DNA of 9,488 nucleotides from an uncultured Pseudodesulfovibrio sp. (GCA_947259235.1 CAMYLL010000074.1:1-9488); one strand, 5' to 3'; shown: positions 1 through 6,615, numbered from the stretch's first letter. Numbers and translations: made by a program. Notes: a model not told the origin generated them from the letters alone.

Positions 1-527
1 AGATGCGCGACGCCTTTTTCGTGGACAGCGGCCTGACCTACGCCGGACCGCCAGCAGACGTGATGACCGGCCTCGACCATCTGGTCGGCAGGACCGTCGA
101 TGTGCTGGCGGACGGCGCCGTGCAGGCTCCGCGCACGGTGGCCCCGGACGGCTCCATCACTCTGGACCGGGCCGCCTCGGTGGTCCACGCGGGCTTGGCC
201 TATGTCTCCCGCCTCCAGCCCATGCGGCTTGAAGCGGGCAGCAGCCGGGGCACGGCCCAGACCAAGAAGAAACGGATCACCAAGGTCGCCGTACGCTTCC
301 ACCACACGCTGGGAGGCAGGATCGGCCCGGACGAGCATCGGCTCGAACCCATTCACTTTCGCTCGCCCGCCGTGCCCATGGGCAGCGCCACCCCGGCCCA
401 CAGCGGCGACAAGTCCGTCAACTTCCCCTCCGGGTGGACCCGCGACGGCCTGCTGACCGTGGTCCAGGACCAGCCGCTGCCCATGTCCGTGCTGCTCATC
501 GTGCCCACGGCCATCGTCAACGAATGA
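1..527 (+). CDS. Phage tail/stabilisation-type protein, C-terminal part (5' partial)
   Basis: At least 174 residues are read to a TGA at 525-527. The gene almost certainly begins before the window: the first ATG, at position 3, has no visible ribosome site and the protein starts in mid-domain. The segment around GPPADVMTGLDHLVGRTVDV, followed by 'VLADG', 'SITLDRAASVVHAGL' and a late 'DQPLPMSVLLIVP', resembles the C-terminus of large phage proteins annotated as tail tubular/stabilisation proteins or 'E1 FCCH domain' proteins. The beta-rich repeat is probably a virion structural domain. Its position directly before coiled-coil, tail-fibre and fibre-chaperone genes on the same strand supports a tail role. 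The family assignment is from memory of similar sequences; a phage structural role is fairly secure, the exact tail position is not. Confidence 0.65.
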   Translation, partial: MRDAFFVDSGLTYAGPPADVMTGLDHLVGRTVDVLADGAVQAPRTVAPDGSITLDRAASVVHAGLAYVSRLQPMRLEAGSSRGTAQTKKKRITKVAVRFHHTLGGRIGPDEHRLEPIHFRSPAVPMGSATPAHSGDKSVNFPSGWTRDGLLTVVQDQPLPMSVLLIVPTAIVNE

Positions 528-594
528 CCCGGGCCCGGGCCATCCGCCCGGACTCACCACATCACAACAACGCAACACCACAGGAGAAAAGATT

Positions 595-1074
595 ATGGGT
601 ATCGACCAAAAAGCGAGCCCACAGAACTACGGACTGTTCCGGCAGGGAACCGATCTGGCTGGCTCCGTCCTGGACCTGCTGACCATGCCGGGGGCCGACT
701 CCGCCGCCCTGGCCGAAGAGACGGCCCGGCTCAGGGAGCTGGACGCCCGGAAACAGGCGGCGGACACCCTGCGCGACACGGACCGCGAGGCCGACCGCCT
801 GCGCGAAGAGCTCGAACGCGAGCGGGCCGCGAAAAACACGGCCTGGGGCGCGTCCGGCCTGACCATGAGCGGCTCGAAGAAACTGCTGCGTGAAACCGCC
901 CGGACAGCGGACGCCCAGGAGGAAGAGGACATCCGTGCATGGGGCGAACGCGAGGCCGCCGACACCCTGGAGCGGGCGCGCGCCGGAGCAAACGTCACGC
1001 GCATCAACGGCTCGGCCAGACCCGCGACGACCACCCTGTCCCTGGGCTCCAGAATCTACAAGTACGGGAGGTGA
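595..1074 (+). CDS. Small coiled-coil phage protein, function unknown
   Basis: 159 residues. The ATG at 595 follows an AGGAGA Shine-Dalgarno sequence at good spacing. Residues about 35-90 are rich in Ala, Glu, Arg and Leu with repeated 'LREL', 'DRLREELERERAA' patterns, predicting a long charged coiled coil. The C-terminus (about 125-159) is less charged and ends 'LGSRIYKYGR'. There is no signal peptide or membrane segment. It lies 67 nt after the tail protein and its stop overlaps the ribosome site of the tail-fibre gene, so it belongs to the tail operon. A minor virion protein, fibre-attachment or internal virion protein is possible from position, but no family is recognised with confidence. 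Confidence 0.7.
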   Translation: MGIDQKASPQNYGLFRQGTDLAGSVLDLLTMPGADSAALAEETARLRELDARKQAADTLRDTDREADRLREELERERAAKNTAWGASGLTMSGSKKLLRETARTADAQEEEDIRAWGEREAADTLERARAGANVTRINGSARPATTTLSLGSRIYKYGR

Positions 1075-1076
1075 CC

Positions 1077-2069
1077 ATGACTATTTCATCCACTGATTCC
1101 AAGACGATATATGCAGGCAACGACTCCACGGCGAGTTTTGCCATCCCTTTCATGTTCCTGCGCGACGAGGACATCGAGCTGGTGCTCTCCACCGGGCAGG
1201 GCGAACGGACGCAGACCCCCGGCACGGATTACACCCTGACCGGCGCGGGAGACTCCACCGGCGGCCTGTGCACCCTGACCGTGCCTCCTGCCCGGGACGA
1301 GGTGCTGGTCATCCGGCGCAACCCGTCCATGGTTCAGGAGGTGGACTATGTGGAAAACGACGCCTTTCCGGCAGCCACGCACGAGGCGGCCCTGGACAAG
1401 CTGACCATGATCTGCCAGGCCCTGTCCGAACGTCTGGACCGGACCATCACCTTTCGCATCTCCTCGGCCGTTACCGGGGTCAGCCTGCCCGACCCCGAGC
1501 CGGGACGCAGCCTGGCCTGGAACGCCGCCGGGGACGACCTGGCGAACATGGACATTGCCTCCCTGGACGGCGTGCTCCTGCCGCTGGCCGTGGACCAGGG
1601 CGGCACGGGCGCGCAAACCGCGCTCCAGGCGCTGGTCAACCTCGGCTTCGGCCCCACAGGGGTGGCCCTTGCCACCAGCCTCGACCCGGCCCAGGCCCGG
1701 GCTGCCATGGACGCACAGCCCGCCGATCCTGCCACGCTCACGGCTCACACCCCGGACTTGCTCCAGGCCGTGTTCGGCGACGAGGCGCAAATCGTCACCG
1801 GACCGGCCCTGACCGGGCTGACTGTGACCCGCAACCACCTCGTCTGGACGCTGACCGCCGACTCGACCTTTGACGCCGTCGACTTCCCGTATGACGGGGC
1901 CTACGTGTTTCACATTCACCCAGACGGTCACACGCTGCTGATGTCTGCCGGATACACGTCGGACGGTTTCCTGCCCGACCCCGACCCCGCGGCCGGTGAG
2001 ATCCGCATCGCCGTGGAGCGGTTCAGCGGACGCCGGACCATAATCAGCCTTCAGAACATGGGAGTATAG
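1077..2069 (+). CDS. Phage tail fibre protein with T7-type N-terminal domain
   Basis: 330 residues. The start at 1077 is chosen because GGGAGGTGA (1066-1074) sits just before this ATG and overlaps the previous stop; the frame is open further upstream to 939, but that stretch overlaps the previous gene. Residues about 1-130 ('TDSKTIYAGNDSTASFAIPF', 'DIELVL', 'DYTLTGAG', 'LTVPPARDEVLVIRRNP', 'FPAATHEAALDKLTMICQ') match the phage T7 tail-fibre N-terminal family (PF03906 type), which anchors fibres to the tail. The motif 'LPLAVDQGGTGAQTALQAL' near residue 175 is a common fibre repeat. The last 80 or so residues are beta-rich and unassigned. The protein is short for a complete fibre, so distal receptor binding is probably supplied by the next gene. 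Confidence 0.85.
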   Translation: MTISSTDSKTIYAGNDSTASFAIPFMFLRDEDIELVLSTGQGERTQTPGTDYTLTGAGDSTGGLCTLTVPPARDEVLVIRRNPSMVQEVDYVENDAFPAATHEAALDKLTMICQALSERLDRTITFRISSAVTGVSLPDPEPGRSLAWNAAGDDLANMDIASLDGVLLPLAVDQGGTGAQTALQALVNLGFGPTGVALATSLDPAQARAAMDAQPADPATLTAHTPDLLQAVFGDEAQIVTGPALTGLTVTRNHLVWTLTADSTFDAVDFPYDGAYVFHIHPDGHTLLMSAGYTSDGFLPDPDPAAGEIRIAVERFSGRRTIISLQNMGV

Positions 2070-2071
2070 CC

Positions 2072-3106
2072 ATGCCGTTGACACACAAGGCGGCGGGTGG
2101 ATGCGGCCCCGAGTTTCCGTATGCAATCGCATACTCCGCGCTCATTGAGCACGGGTTCACCGCGTCCCCCACGCTCGGGACAAACGCGCACATATCGCTG
2201 TGGTTCAAGCCCACGGGCACGCTCGACCCGCTCAGGCCCATCTCCGACCCTGCCGTCCACCACCACGTGGACATCGTCAAGGCCGGGAGCACCGTCATCG
2301 TGGGGTTCAACGGCTCGACCCATGGCCCGTACCCAGGGGCTGTTGGGACGTGCTTCCACGAGCTCATCGAGGGTGTGCTGGCCGAGTACGCCGGGACGGA
2401 TGGTGGCTATTACTCCGATCTGCGGGCCATTGACGGCGCGGACTCGACCCGGTTCTGGACAGCCTCGGCCTGGACACCGGAGGCGATAGTCCCACGCAAT
2501 CCGAGCGGCGTGGACTACGGGGCCAGCGGCGCGTGGCTCGACTTCGGCAACGCGCTTGACCTTGGCGCGGACACGAGCAGCAACGGCAACCACTGGACTG
2601 TAGACGCCACAGTCACATGGTCTCCGCCAGCAACAACAGGCACAGCCTACGCTACCCGATGGCTCAATGCCTCGTATATGCCGGCAAAGGCGTTTGATGG
2701 TGTTGTGACGACCGGTAGTGCGTGGGTTGCACCAGGACCAGCTGTTGAAGGTGTAGACTTCATTGCTCTCCGGCCAGCGACACCTCTCAGGGCTGACAGG
2801 GTCACTGTACACCATGTTTACAGTGAGTCGTCGTACTGGCTCCAAGGCTACACTATCTACGGCTCTTTGGATTCAACAGATGGAGTTGATGGCACATGGG
2901 TCGAACTTGGGTCGTTCCCGTCTCCATACCCCTCGGTAGTGACAGCTTTGACAACACAACTCACAAATGCAGTGCGTGGAATGATGTATAAATTACTCTG
3001 TACGGACAAAGTAACAGGCCATGCTATCGGCTTCATGGAAATCAGGTTTCAGGAAGCCGTACAATCCCGGCAATCCACCGACACACCAACCAAAAACATA
3101 GTATAG
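2072..3106 (+). CDS. Phage tail fibre/receptor-binding protein, lectin-like and discoidin-like
   Basis: 344 residues, starting 2 nt after the previous stop with GGAG at 2061-2064. Residues about 150-180 contain 'AWLDFGNALDLGADTSSNGN', a motif frequent in phage fibre proteins with concanavalin/LamG-type folds. Residues about 195-335 ('RWLNASYMPAKAFDG', 'ITLRP-like' FIALRPATPLRADRV, 'WLQGYTIYGSLDS', 'MYKLLCTD', 'FMEIRFQEA') read like an F5/8 type C (discoidin) galactose-binding jelly roll. A sugar-binding, host-receptor role is inferred. GC content falls sharply in the 3' part: a hand count of 2701-3120 gives about 51%, against 67-75% in sampled lines upstream. This suggests exchange of the receptor-binding end. 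The domain calls are by eye; the fibre role is well supported by context. Confidence 0.75.
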   Translation: MPLTHKAAGGCGPEFPYAIAYSALIEHGFTASPTLGTNAHISLWFKPTGTLDPLRPISDPAVHHHVDIVKAGSTVIVGFNGSTHGPYPGAVGTCFHELIEGVLAEYAGTDGGYYSDLRAIDGADSTRFWTASAWTPEAIVPRNPSGVDYGASGAWLDFGNALDLGADTSSNGNHWTVDATVTWSPPATTGTAYATRWLNASYMPAKAFDGVVTTGSAWVAPGPAVEGVDFIALRPATPLRADRVTVHHVYSESSYWLQGYTIYGSLDSTDGVDGTWVELGSFPSPYPSVVTALTTQLTNAVRGMMYKLLCTDKVTGHAIGFMEIRFQEAVQSRQSTDTPTKNIV

Positions 3107-3115
3107 GAGGACCCC

Positions 3116-3538
3116 ATGTGGATATACCCTGACGGAACATACAAGACCACCCCACCGGCCCGAGTCGAGCTTGACGGCTACGTCTATCCCTTTGCCTCGC
3201 TGAACACGGCGCAACTCAGCGCCGCCGGGTACAACGAGGCCATCCCGCTGACCCGCGAACCGTATACGATCTACACCACGGAATGGGTCAAAGGTGCTGA
3301 CCTGATCTACCGCGAGGAGATCGTCACGACGGTGGTGGACGAGGCGGCCCGGGACGAAGCAGCGGCAACGGCCATCCGCGCAGAGCGTGACAGGCTCCTG
3401 CGCGCCAGCGACTGGACGCAGGTCGCTGACGCGCCGGTGGATCAGGAGGCCTGGGCGCTCTATCGTCAGGCCCTGCGCGACGTGCCGGAACAGGTCGGGT
3501 TTCCGGTGGCGGTGGAGTGGCCGGTCATGACGGAATAG
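3116..3538 (+). CDS. Phage tail fibre assembly chaperone (Phage_tail_APC-like)
   Basis: 140 residues. AGGAGG (3105-3110) overlaps the stop of the fibre gene and gives a strong start at 3116. Residues about 88-137 ('RAERDRLLRASDWTQVADAP', 'WALYRQALRDVPEQVGFP') match the conserved C-terminal block of phage tail assembly chaperones (PF16778 type), small proteins that fold or trimerise the fibre encoded just upstream. The N-terminal 70 residues are beta-rich ('MWIYPDGTYKTTPPARVELDGY'), vary in this family and probably recognise the cognate fibre. It is the last gene of the tail operon, 23 nt before a strong hairpin terminator. GC returns to the high background level here, unlike the end of the fibre gene. 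Confidence 0.85.
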   Translation: MWIYPDGTYKTTPPARVELDGYVYPFASLNTAQLSAAGYNEAIPLTREPYTIYTTEWVKGADLIYREEIVTTVVDEAARDEAAATAIRAERDRLLRASDWTQVADAPVDQEAWALYRQALRDVPEQVGFPVAVEWPVMTE

Positions 3539-3561
3539 CCACAGCACATGATCACACGAGA

Positions 3562-3592
3562 AACGGCCCGCTCCAGTCAGAAGCGGGCCGTT
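3562..3592. terminator. Hairpin terminator between convergent tail operon and cupin gene
   Basis: A perfect 11-bp inverted repeat, AACGGCCCGCT at 3562-3572 and AGCGGGCCGTT at 3582-3592, has a 9-nt loop and is followed on the + strand by GATTTT. On the - strand the stem is followed by TCTCG after only a short T run. It lies between two convergent genes (stops at 3538 and 3620) and probably terminates both, more efficiently on the + strand. Confidence 0.75.
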
Positions 3593-3619
3593 GATTTTCG
3601 ACGATCTAAATCGGATGGG

Positions 3620-4132
3620 TTATTCCGCCGTAAGCAGGGCTATCCTGTCCGCAAACTGCGGATATGCCGCCGTCAGCTCCCGGCGCGAACCGTGGGAGTA
3701 GTCCGCGAACTCGAACCCCGGAGCCACTGTGCAGCCCATGAGGCCGAACTCGCCGCCCGGCAGGAGCCGCATGCCCTGCCAACTGCCCCGGGGCACGAGC
3801 ACCTGGGGCCGATGCCCGGCCAGCAGGTCGGAGCCGAGCACCACGACCTCGCCCCGGCCGTCCTCATGGAGCTGGATCATCTCGCAGGGATCCCCCAGAT
3901 AGAAGTGAAATATCTCGTCCGTCTCCAGCCGGTGCATGTGCGAACAGGTCTGCGGCGTGAGCAGATAATAGATGGCCGTGGAGTGGACCCGCTCGCCTGC
4001 ATAACGATCCGGCAGGCCGTCCGCCCCATGCCGCTCGGTAGCCCTGTGGGTCTCGACAAAGTAGCCGCCCTCTTCGGGGTGCGGCATCATGCCGAGCGTG
4101 TCGATAATTTGTCGTGCAGTTATTTTGCTCAT
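3620..4132 (-). CDS. Cupin_5 (DUF985) family protein
   Basis: 170 residues. The start at 4132 (MSKITARQII) is preferred because family similarity begins there; the frame stays open upstream to 4282 but that overlaps slyX. Conserved blocks are seen throughout: 'LGMMPHPEEGGYFVETHRA' (13-31), 'STAIYYLL' (51-58), 'DEIFHFYLGDP' (72-82), 'LGSDLLAGHRPQVLVPRGSW' (99-118) and 'GLMGCTVAPGFEFADY' (130-145). These are the hallmarks of the cupin_5 family (PF06172), a small cytosolic double-stranded beta-helix fold. His65, His67 and His76 are candidate ligands in the cupin pocket. Length is normal. Its substrate is unknown; most relatives are uncharacterised. It lies 43 nt downstream of slyX on the same strand, probably in one transcript, and ends at the shared terminator. 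Confidence 0.9.
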   Translation of the reverse strand: MSKITARQIIDTLGMMPHPEEGGYFVETHRATERHGADGLPDRYAGERVHSTAIYYLLTPQTCSHMHRLETDEIFHFYLGDPCEMIQLHEDGRGEVVVLGSDLLAGHRPQVLVPRGSWQGMRLLPGGEFGLMGCTVAPGFEFADYSHGSRRELTAAYPQFADRIALLTAE

Positions 4133-4175
4133 TATTCCAATACTCTTTAAAGATATCGATAACTTTACGAACGAT

Positions 4176-4385
4176 TTACCGTCCGTAGTGTGGCGGCGGC
4201 GCTTCCGGGCCTCCGGGCTGGTCCGACGTGACTTCCATTTCCCGAACCTTTCCGGCCAGACGTTCCAGTTGTTTCTGCACATTGTGGAGCTGCTGCTGCT
4301 GTTCGTAGATCGAGTCGTTCAGTTTCTCGATGGTCCTGTCCTGCAGGGCAACCAGGCTCTCAAGCCGTTCAAGGCGGTCTTCCAT
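4176..4385 (-). CDS. slyX: SlyX family coiled-coil protein
   Basis: 69 residues, the usual SlyX length. The sequence begins 'MEDRLERLESLVALQDRTIE', continues 'LNDSIYEQQQQLHNVQKQLE' and ends with the family's characteristic 'PPPHYGR'. Residues 1-52 form one continuous heptad coiled coil; a Pro-rich tail follows. SlyX proteins are small cytosolic oligomers of unknown function. GGAGGA (4391-4396) lies 5 nt before the ATG and settles the start. An in-frame stop at 4476-4478 rules out a longer form. A sigma70-like promoter lies about 65 nt upstream beside a 21-nt G run (reading this strand). The cupin gene follows and is probably cotranscribed. Confidence 0.9.
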   Translation of the reverse strand: MEDRLERLESLVALQDRTIEKLNDSIYEQQQQLHNVQKQLERLAGKVREMEVTSDQPGGPEAPPPHYGR

Positions 4386-4450
4386 GGGTCTCCTCCGGCG
4401 CGGCGTATGACATGGCCGGAGATCGCCTCCAAAACCCGCCGCATGGGGAC

Positions 4451-4479
4451 ATAGTGCGCCACGACAGGGGCCGGGTCAA
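4451..4479 (-). promoter_or_regulatory. Putative sigma70-type promoter of slyX
   Basis: Reading the - strand, TTGACC (4474-4479) and CACTAT (4451-4456) are separated by exactly 17 nt. TTGACC matches the -35 consensus at 5 of 6 positions; CACTAT is a moderate -10. The predicted start of transcription would give a leader of about 60 nt before slyX. A G21 run ends 6 nt upstream of the -35, in the position usually contacted by the RNA polymerase alpha subunit. Identified by eye only. Confidence 0.45.
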
Positions 4480-4485
4480 CCGCCA

Positions 4486-4506
4486 CCCCCCCCCCCCCCC
4501 CCCCCC
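4486..4506. repeat. Homopolymer run of 21 C (G on the - strand)
   Basis: Positions 4486-4506 are 21 consecutive C. No other homopolymer in the window approaches this length. It lies in the gene-free interval between slyX and the DMT transporter, just upstream of the putative slyX -35 box. A stop in the slyX frame at 4476-4478 means the tract cannot be coding for slyX, so any role must be regulatory or structural. Length variation by slippage, or a sequencing error in length, is likely for such a run. Confidence 0.9.
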
Positions 4507-4570
4507 GCAACGGCTGTCTCCAGGCAAAAGCTCATGTACAGCTTGAAGAATCAACCCGCCGATTCGCACA

Positions 4571-4685
4571 CTGGCGGGAAAGGGTCGAGCGCAAGGCGCA
4601 AGGACGCCCCAGGCCCGACGCGTAGTCCCCTACGCGAGGGTCTGGAGCGGCCGAAGCAACGACGCGATCGGCCCTTTCTCGCCAG
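4571..4685. repeat. Large imperfect palindrome (REP/MITE-like element or complex terminator)
   Basis: The outer arms CTGGCGGGAAAGGG (4571-4584) and CCCTTTCTCGCCAG (4672-4685) are inverted repeats matching at 13 of 14 positions. At the centre, CGCGTAG (4619-4625) and CTACGCG (4630-4636) pair around a TCCC loop, and CCAGGCCC (4609-4616) pairs with GGGTCTGG (4638-4645) allowing one G-T pair. The whole element folds into a long interrupted hairpin. It starts 4 nt beyond the stop codon of the DMT transporter and may help terminate it. A further small stem, CCCGCC (4555-4560) with GGCGGG (4573-4578), competes with the left arm and on the - strand is followed by TTGATTCTT. Together with the C21 run this fills the 304-nt gene-free gap 4386-4689; I see no gene there. 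Confidence 0.6.
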
Positions 4686-4689
4686 CCTG

Positions 4690-5577
4690 CTAGGGTTTGT
4701 TGGTGAGATAGACCCCGGTCACGACCATAAAGCCGCCCGTGAGCAGGGAGAGATGGACCGGCTCGTTCAGGATCAGGGCGCCCATGACCACGGCGAAGAC
4801 CGGGACGGTGTTGATGAAGATGCCCGAGCGGGACGCGCCGATGACCGCGATGGCCTGATAGTACCAGAAGTAGGCCAGGCCGGTGGCCAGGATGCCGAGG
4901 AAGGCGAGGCAGAGCCAGTCGACGGCCCGGGCCTTGAGTATATCTCCGAGGAGTCCGCCCGAGAGGGCTGGGATGAACAGCATCAGCATGCCGAAGATGC
5001 AGGCCCAGGTCACGGCGGTGAGGGGCGAGAGGCGCTTCATGGCCACGCGGCCGCCCAGGGAGTAGGCCGTCCAGCTGGCCACGCAGCCGAGGATCATGAA
5101 GTCGCCCCGGCTGACGCCGCCCGAGAGCAGGGCCAGGGGGTTGCCGTCGGCAATGACCACGGACACGCCGACCAGGGAGAGGAGCGCGCCGGTGATGCGC
5201 AGGGGGCCGAACTTCTCGCGGTAGAAGATGGCGGAGATGACCGAGATGCAGACCGGGATGCAGGCCACGATGAGTGCGGCACGGCCCGCCGGGATGGTCT
5301 GCAGGCCGGTGAAGAAGAAATAGCTGTAGACGAACACGCCGGTGAACCCGAGAAAGAGGACGGGCATCACCTGGTCGCGGCGCAGGCGGGGCAGCCGCCC
5401 GTCGGCCCGGCAGCTCATGGCCACGAGCATGGCCGAGGCGAGCAGGAAGCGCAGGAAGGCTGCGGACATGGGGTGGATGGACTGGGCCAGGACGCGCCCG
5501 GCCACCCAGGTTCCGCCCCACAGGGCCATGCTGGTGATGAGCACGACGTAGACATAGGTCAGGGATTGCTGCTTCAT
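4690..5577 (-). CDS. DMT superfamily (EamA) inner-membrane transporter
   Basis: 295 residues from the ATG at 5577, which has GGAGAAGA (5581-5588) just upstream; the frame is open to 5700 but those 41 extra residues are non-hydrophobic and unlike the family. Ten hydrophobic segments are visible, in two EamA repeats (about 8-142 and 158-292). Family signatures include 'ALWGGTWVAGRV' (18-29), 'RFLLASAMLV' (43-52), 'YREKFGPLRITGALLSLVGV' (119-138), 'YYQAIAVIGASRSGIFINTV' (239-258) and 'LNEPVHLSLLTGG' (270-282). Proteins of this type are drug/metabolite or amino-acid exporters; the substrate cannot be told. It stands alone: 171 nt from the upstream nitroreductase, whose transcript seems to end at a hairpin, and followed by the palindromic element. 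A TATTCC-N8-GGAATA dyad lies in its leader. Confidence 0.9.
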   Translation of the reverse strand: MKQQSLTYVYVVLITSMALWGGTWVAGRVLAQSIHPMSAAFLRFLLASAMLVAMSCRADGRLPRLRRDQVMPVLFLGFTGVFVYSYFFFTGLQTIPAGRAALIVACIPVCISVISAIFYREKFGPLRITGALLSLVGVSVVIADGNPLALLSGGVSRGDFMILGCVASWTAYSLGGRVAMKRLSPLTAVTWACIFGMLMLFIPALSGGLLGDILKARAVDWLCLAFLGILATGLAYFWYYQAIAVIGASRSGIFINTVPVFAVVMGALILNEPVHLSLLTGGFMVVTGVYLTNKP

Positions 5578-5709
5578 GATTCTTCTCCGGGGAGTGGTAT
5601 ATTCCTGTGGCCGGGAATAATCCAGCGCCCAGGCATCGGTTTTTCCGAAGGCGGAGTTGCGCCCGGGCGAACGGTGCGGCGAACAGGGGGCGCGCAGCAT
5701 GCCCCGACT

Positions 5710-5736
5710 TGTGGCGGCGAACGAACCGCCGCCACA
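5710..5736 (-). terminator. Hairpin after the nitroreductase gene
   Basis: A perfect 10-bp inverted repeat, TGTGGCGGCG (5710-5719) and CGCCGCCACA (5727-5736), has a 7-nt loop. It begins 12 nt past the nitroreductase stop on the - strand. No T run follows, so it is a probable but atypical terminator or an mRNA 3'-end stabiliser. It separates the nitroreductase from the DMT transporter. Confidence 0.5.
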
Positions 5737-5748
5737 GCGGACAGCCCC

Positions 5749-6537
5749 TTACAACCAATCCACACGGACCTCGTTGCGCGGGGGGATCAGAAAATGTTTC
5801 TGACGGGGGATGCCGAGCATCATCGCACCTGCGACCCGGTTCCCGTCCGGCACGCCCAGCTCCCCGGCCAGACCGGCGGTGAACCGGGAGGCCATGGTGA
5901 CCAGCCCGCCCCAGCACGCGCCAAGGCCCAGGGACGCGGCATACAGCTCCAGATAGGTGAGCGCGATGGCGCAGTCGACGTCGGTCCAGGCATAGTCCGT
6001 CGGCCCGTAGGCCACGGCCAGCGCCGTTGCGCCGCGAAGGACAACGTCGCGCCCCTGCTCCGCCGCCCGGGCGTAGGCCGCGCGGGCTGGATCGAGGGTC
6101 AGCCAGTCAATGGTCATCGCCCTGATCCGGTCGAGGCGGTCCGGGGCCTGGATCATGACCCAGGACACCTTCTGTGAATTGGACGCCGTGGGTGCGCGCC
6201 GGGCGACCTCCAGGAGCTGTTCCAGCCGCTCGCGAGGCACGGGAGCCTTGCGGAACCCCCGCACCGATCGCCGGGCCGTCAACAGCGCCTTTGTCTGCCC
6301 GCCGGTCGGCACGTCCCCTGGCACGGGCAGAAAGTCTGCCGCGGCCGTCAGGGTGTTGGTCAACGCGCCAGTGGGGCACACCGCGACGCAATGCCCGCAG
6401 CGGATACAGCGGTCCGCCGCCCCGGCAGCCGCTCTCGGCACCGCGCCCTCGACCTGTTCGATGATGGCAACCGGGCACGCCTGCACGCACAGACCGTCAT
6501 GATTGCATGCGGCCGCATCTATCTGAATGATTTCCAT
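5749..6537 (-). CDS. Ferredoxin-nitroreductase fusion protein (FMN, Fe-S)
   Basis: 262 residues from the ATG at 6537, preceded by GGGAGGA (6543-6549). An N-terminal ferredoxin-like domain (1-60) carries two cluster motifs: C11-x2-D14-x2-C17-x3-C21-P and C44-x2-C47-x2-C50-x3-C54-P. The first motif has Asp where the second Cys normally stands. The nitroreductase domain (about 86-250) shows 'ARRSVRGFRKAPVPRERLEQ', 'ARRAPTASNSQ' and 'LGLGACWGG', the usual FMN-binding blocks. The fusion suggests that electrons from a ferredoxin donor, rather than NAD(P)H alone, feed the FMN. Such proteins are common in anaerobes; substrates are generally unknown. It is cytosolic, with no signal peptide. It lies 177 nt after the cyclase gene and is probably a separate transcript. 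The family is certain, the substrate not. Confidence 0.92.
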   Translation of the reverse strand: MEIIQIDAAACNHDGLCVQACPVAIIEQVEGAVPRAAAGAADRCIRCGHCVAVCPTGALTNTLTAAADFLPVPGDVPTGGQTKALLTARRSVRGFRKAPVPRERLEQLLEVARRAPTASNSQKVSWVMIQAPDRLDRIRAMTIDWLTLDPARAAYARAAEQGRDVVLRGATALAVAYGPTDYAWTDVDCAIALTYLELYAASLGLGACWGGLVTMASRFTAGLAGELGVPDGNRVAGAMMLGIPRQKHFLIPPRNEVRVDWL

Positions 6538-6615
6538 GGAGTTCCTCCCAATGGCTTCGTCGGTGAAAAGCACAATGATTGCGCATTGAACCATTTTTTT
6601 CACGCCGCTGAAAGA

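Noticed and set aside
528..551. 12-bp palindrome CCCGGGCCCGGG after the first tail gene and an overlapping 6-bp GC stem
   Set aside because: Short, GC-only and with no T run; in DNA this GC-rich it is easily chance. The tail operon seems to continue through it.
1086..2132. 348-residue - strand frame opposite the tail fibre gene
   Set aside because: A high-GC shadow of the fibre gene, with no ribosome site or recognisable motif.
3539..3619. Prophage attachment site at the end of the tail operon
   Set aside because: No tRNA end, no integrase and no direct repeat matching a second site in the window was seen; only the terminator is supportable.
4319..4569. Short - strand frames running through the G21 tract (poly-Gly peptides)
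   Set aside because: They overlap slyX in other frames, depend on a TTG or similar start, and show no protein-like sequence. A frame-switching gene was considered but nothing downstream supports it.
4534..6177. 547-residue + strand reading frame across the transporter and nitroreductase
   Set aside because: It is antisense to two well-supported genes; its composition (Gly, His, Asp, Glu, Gln rich) is what complementary high-GC codons give, and it shows no domain.
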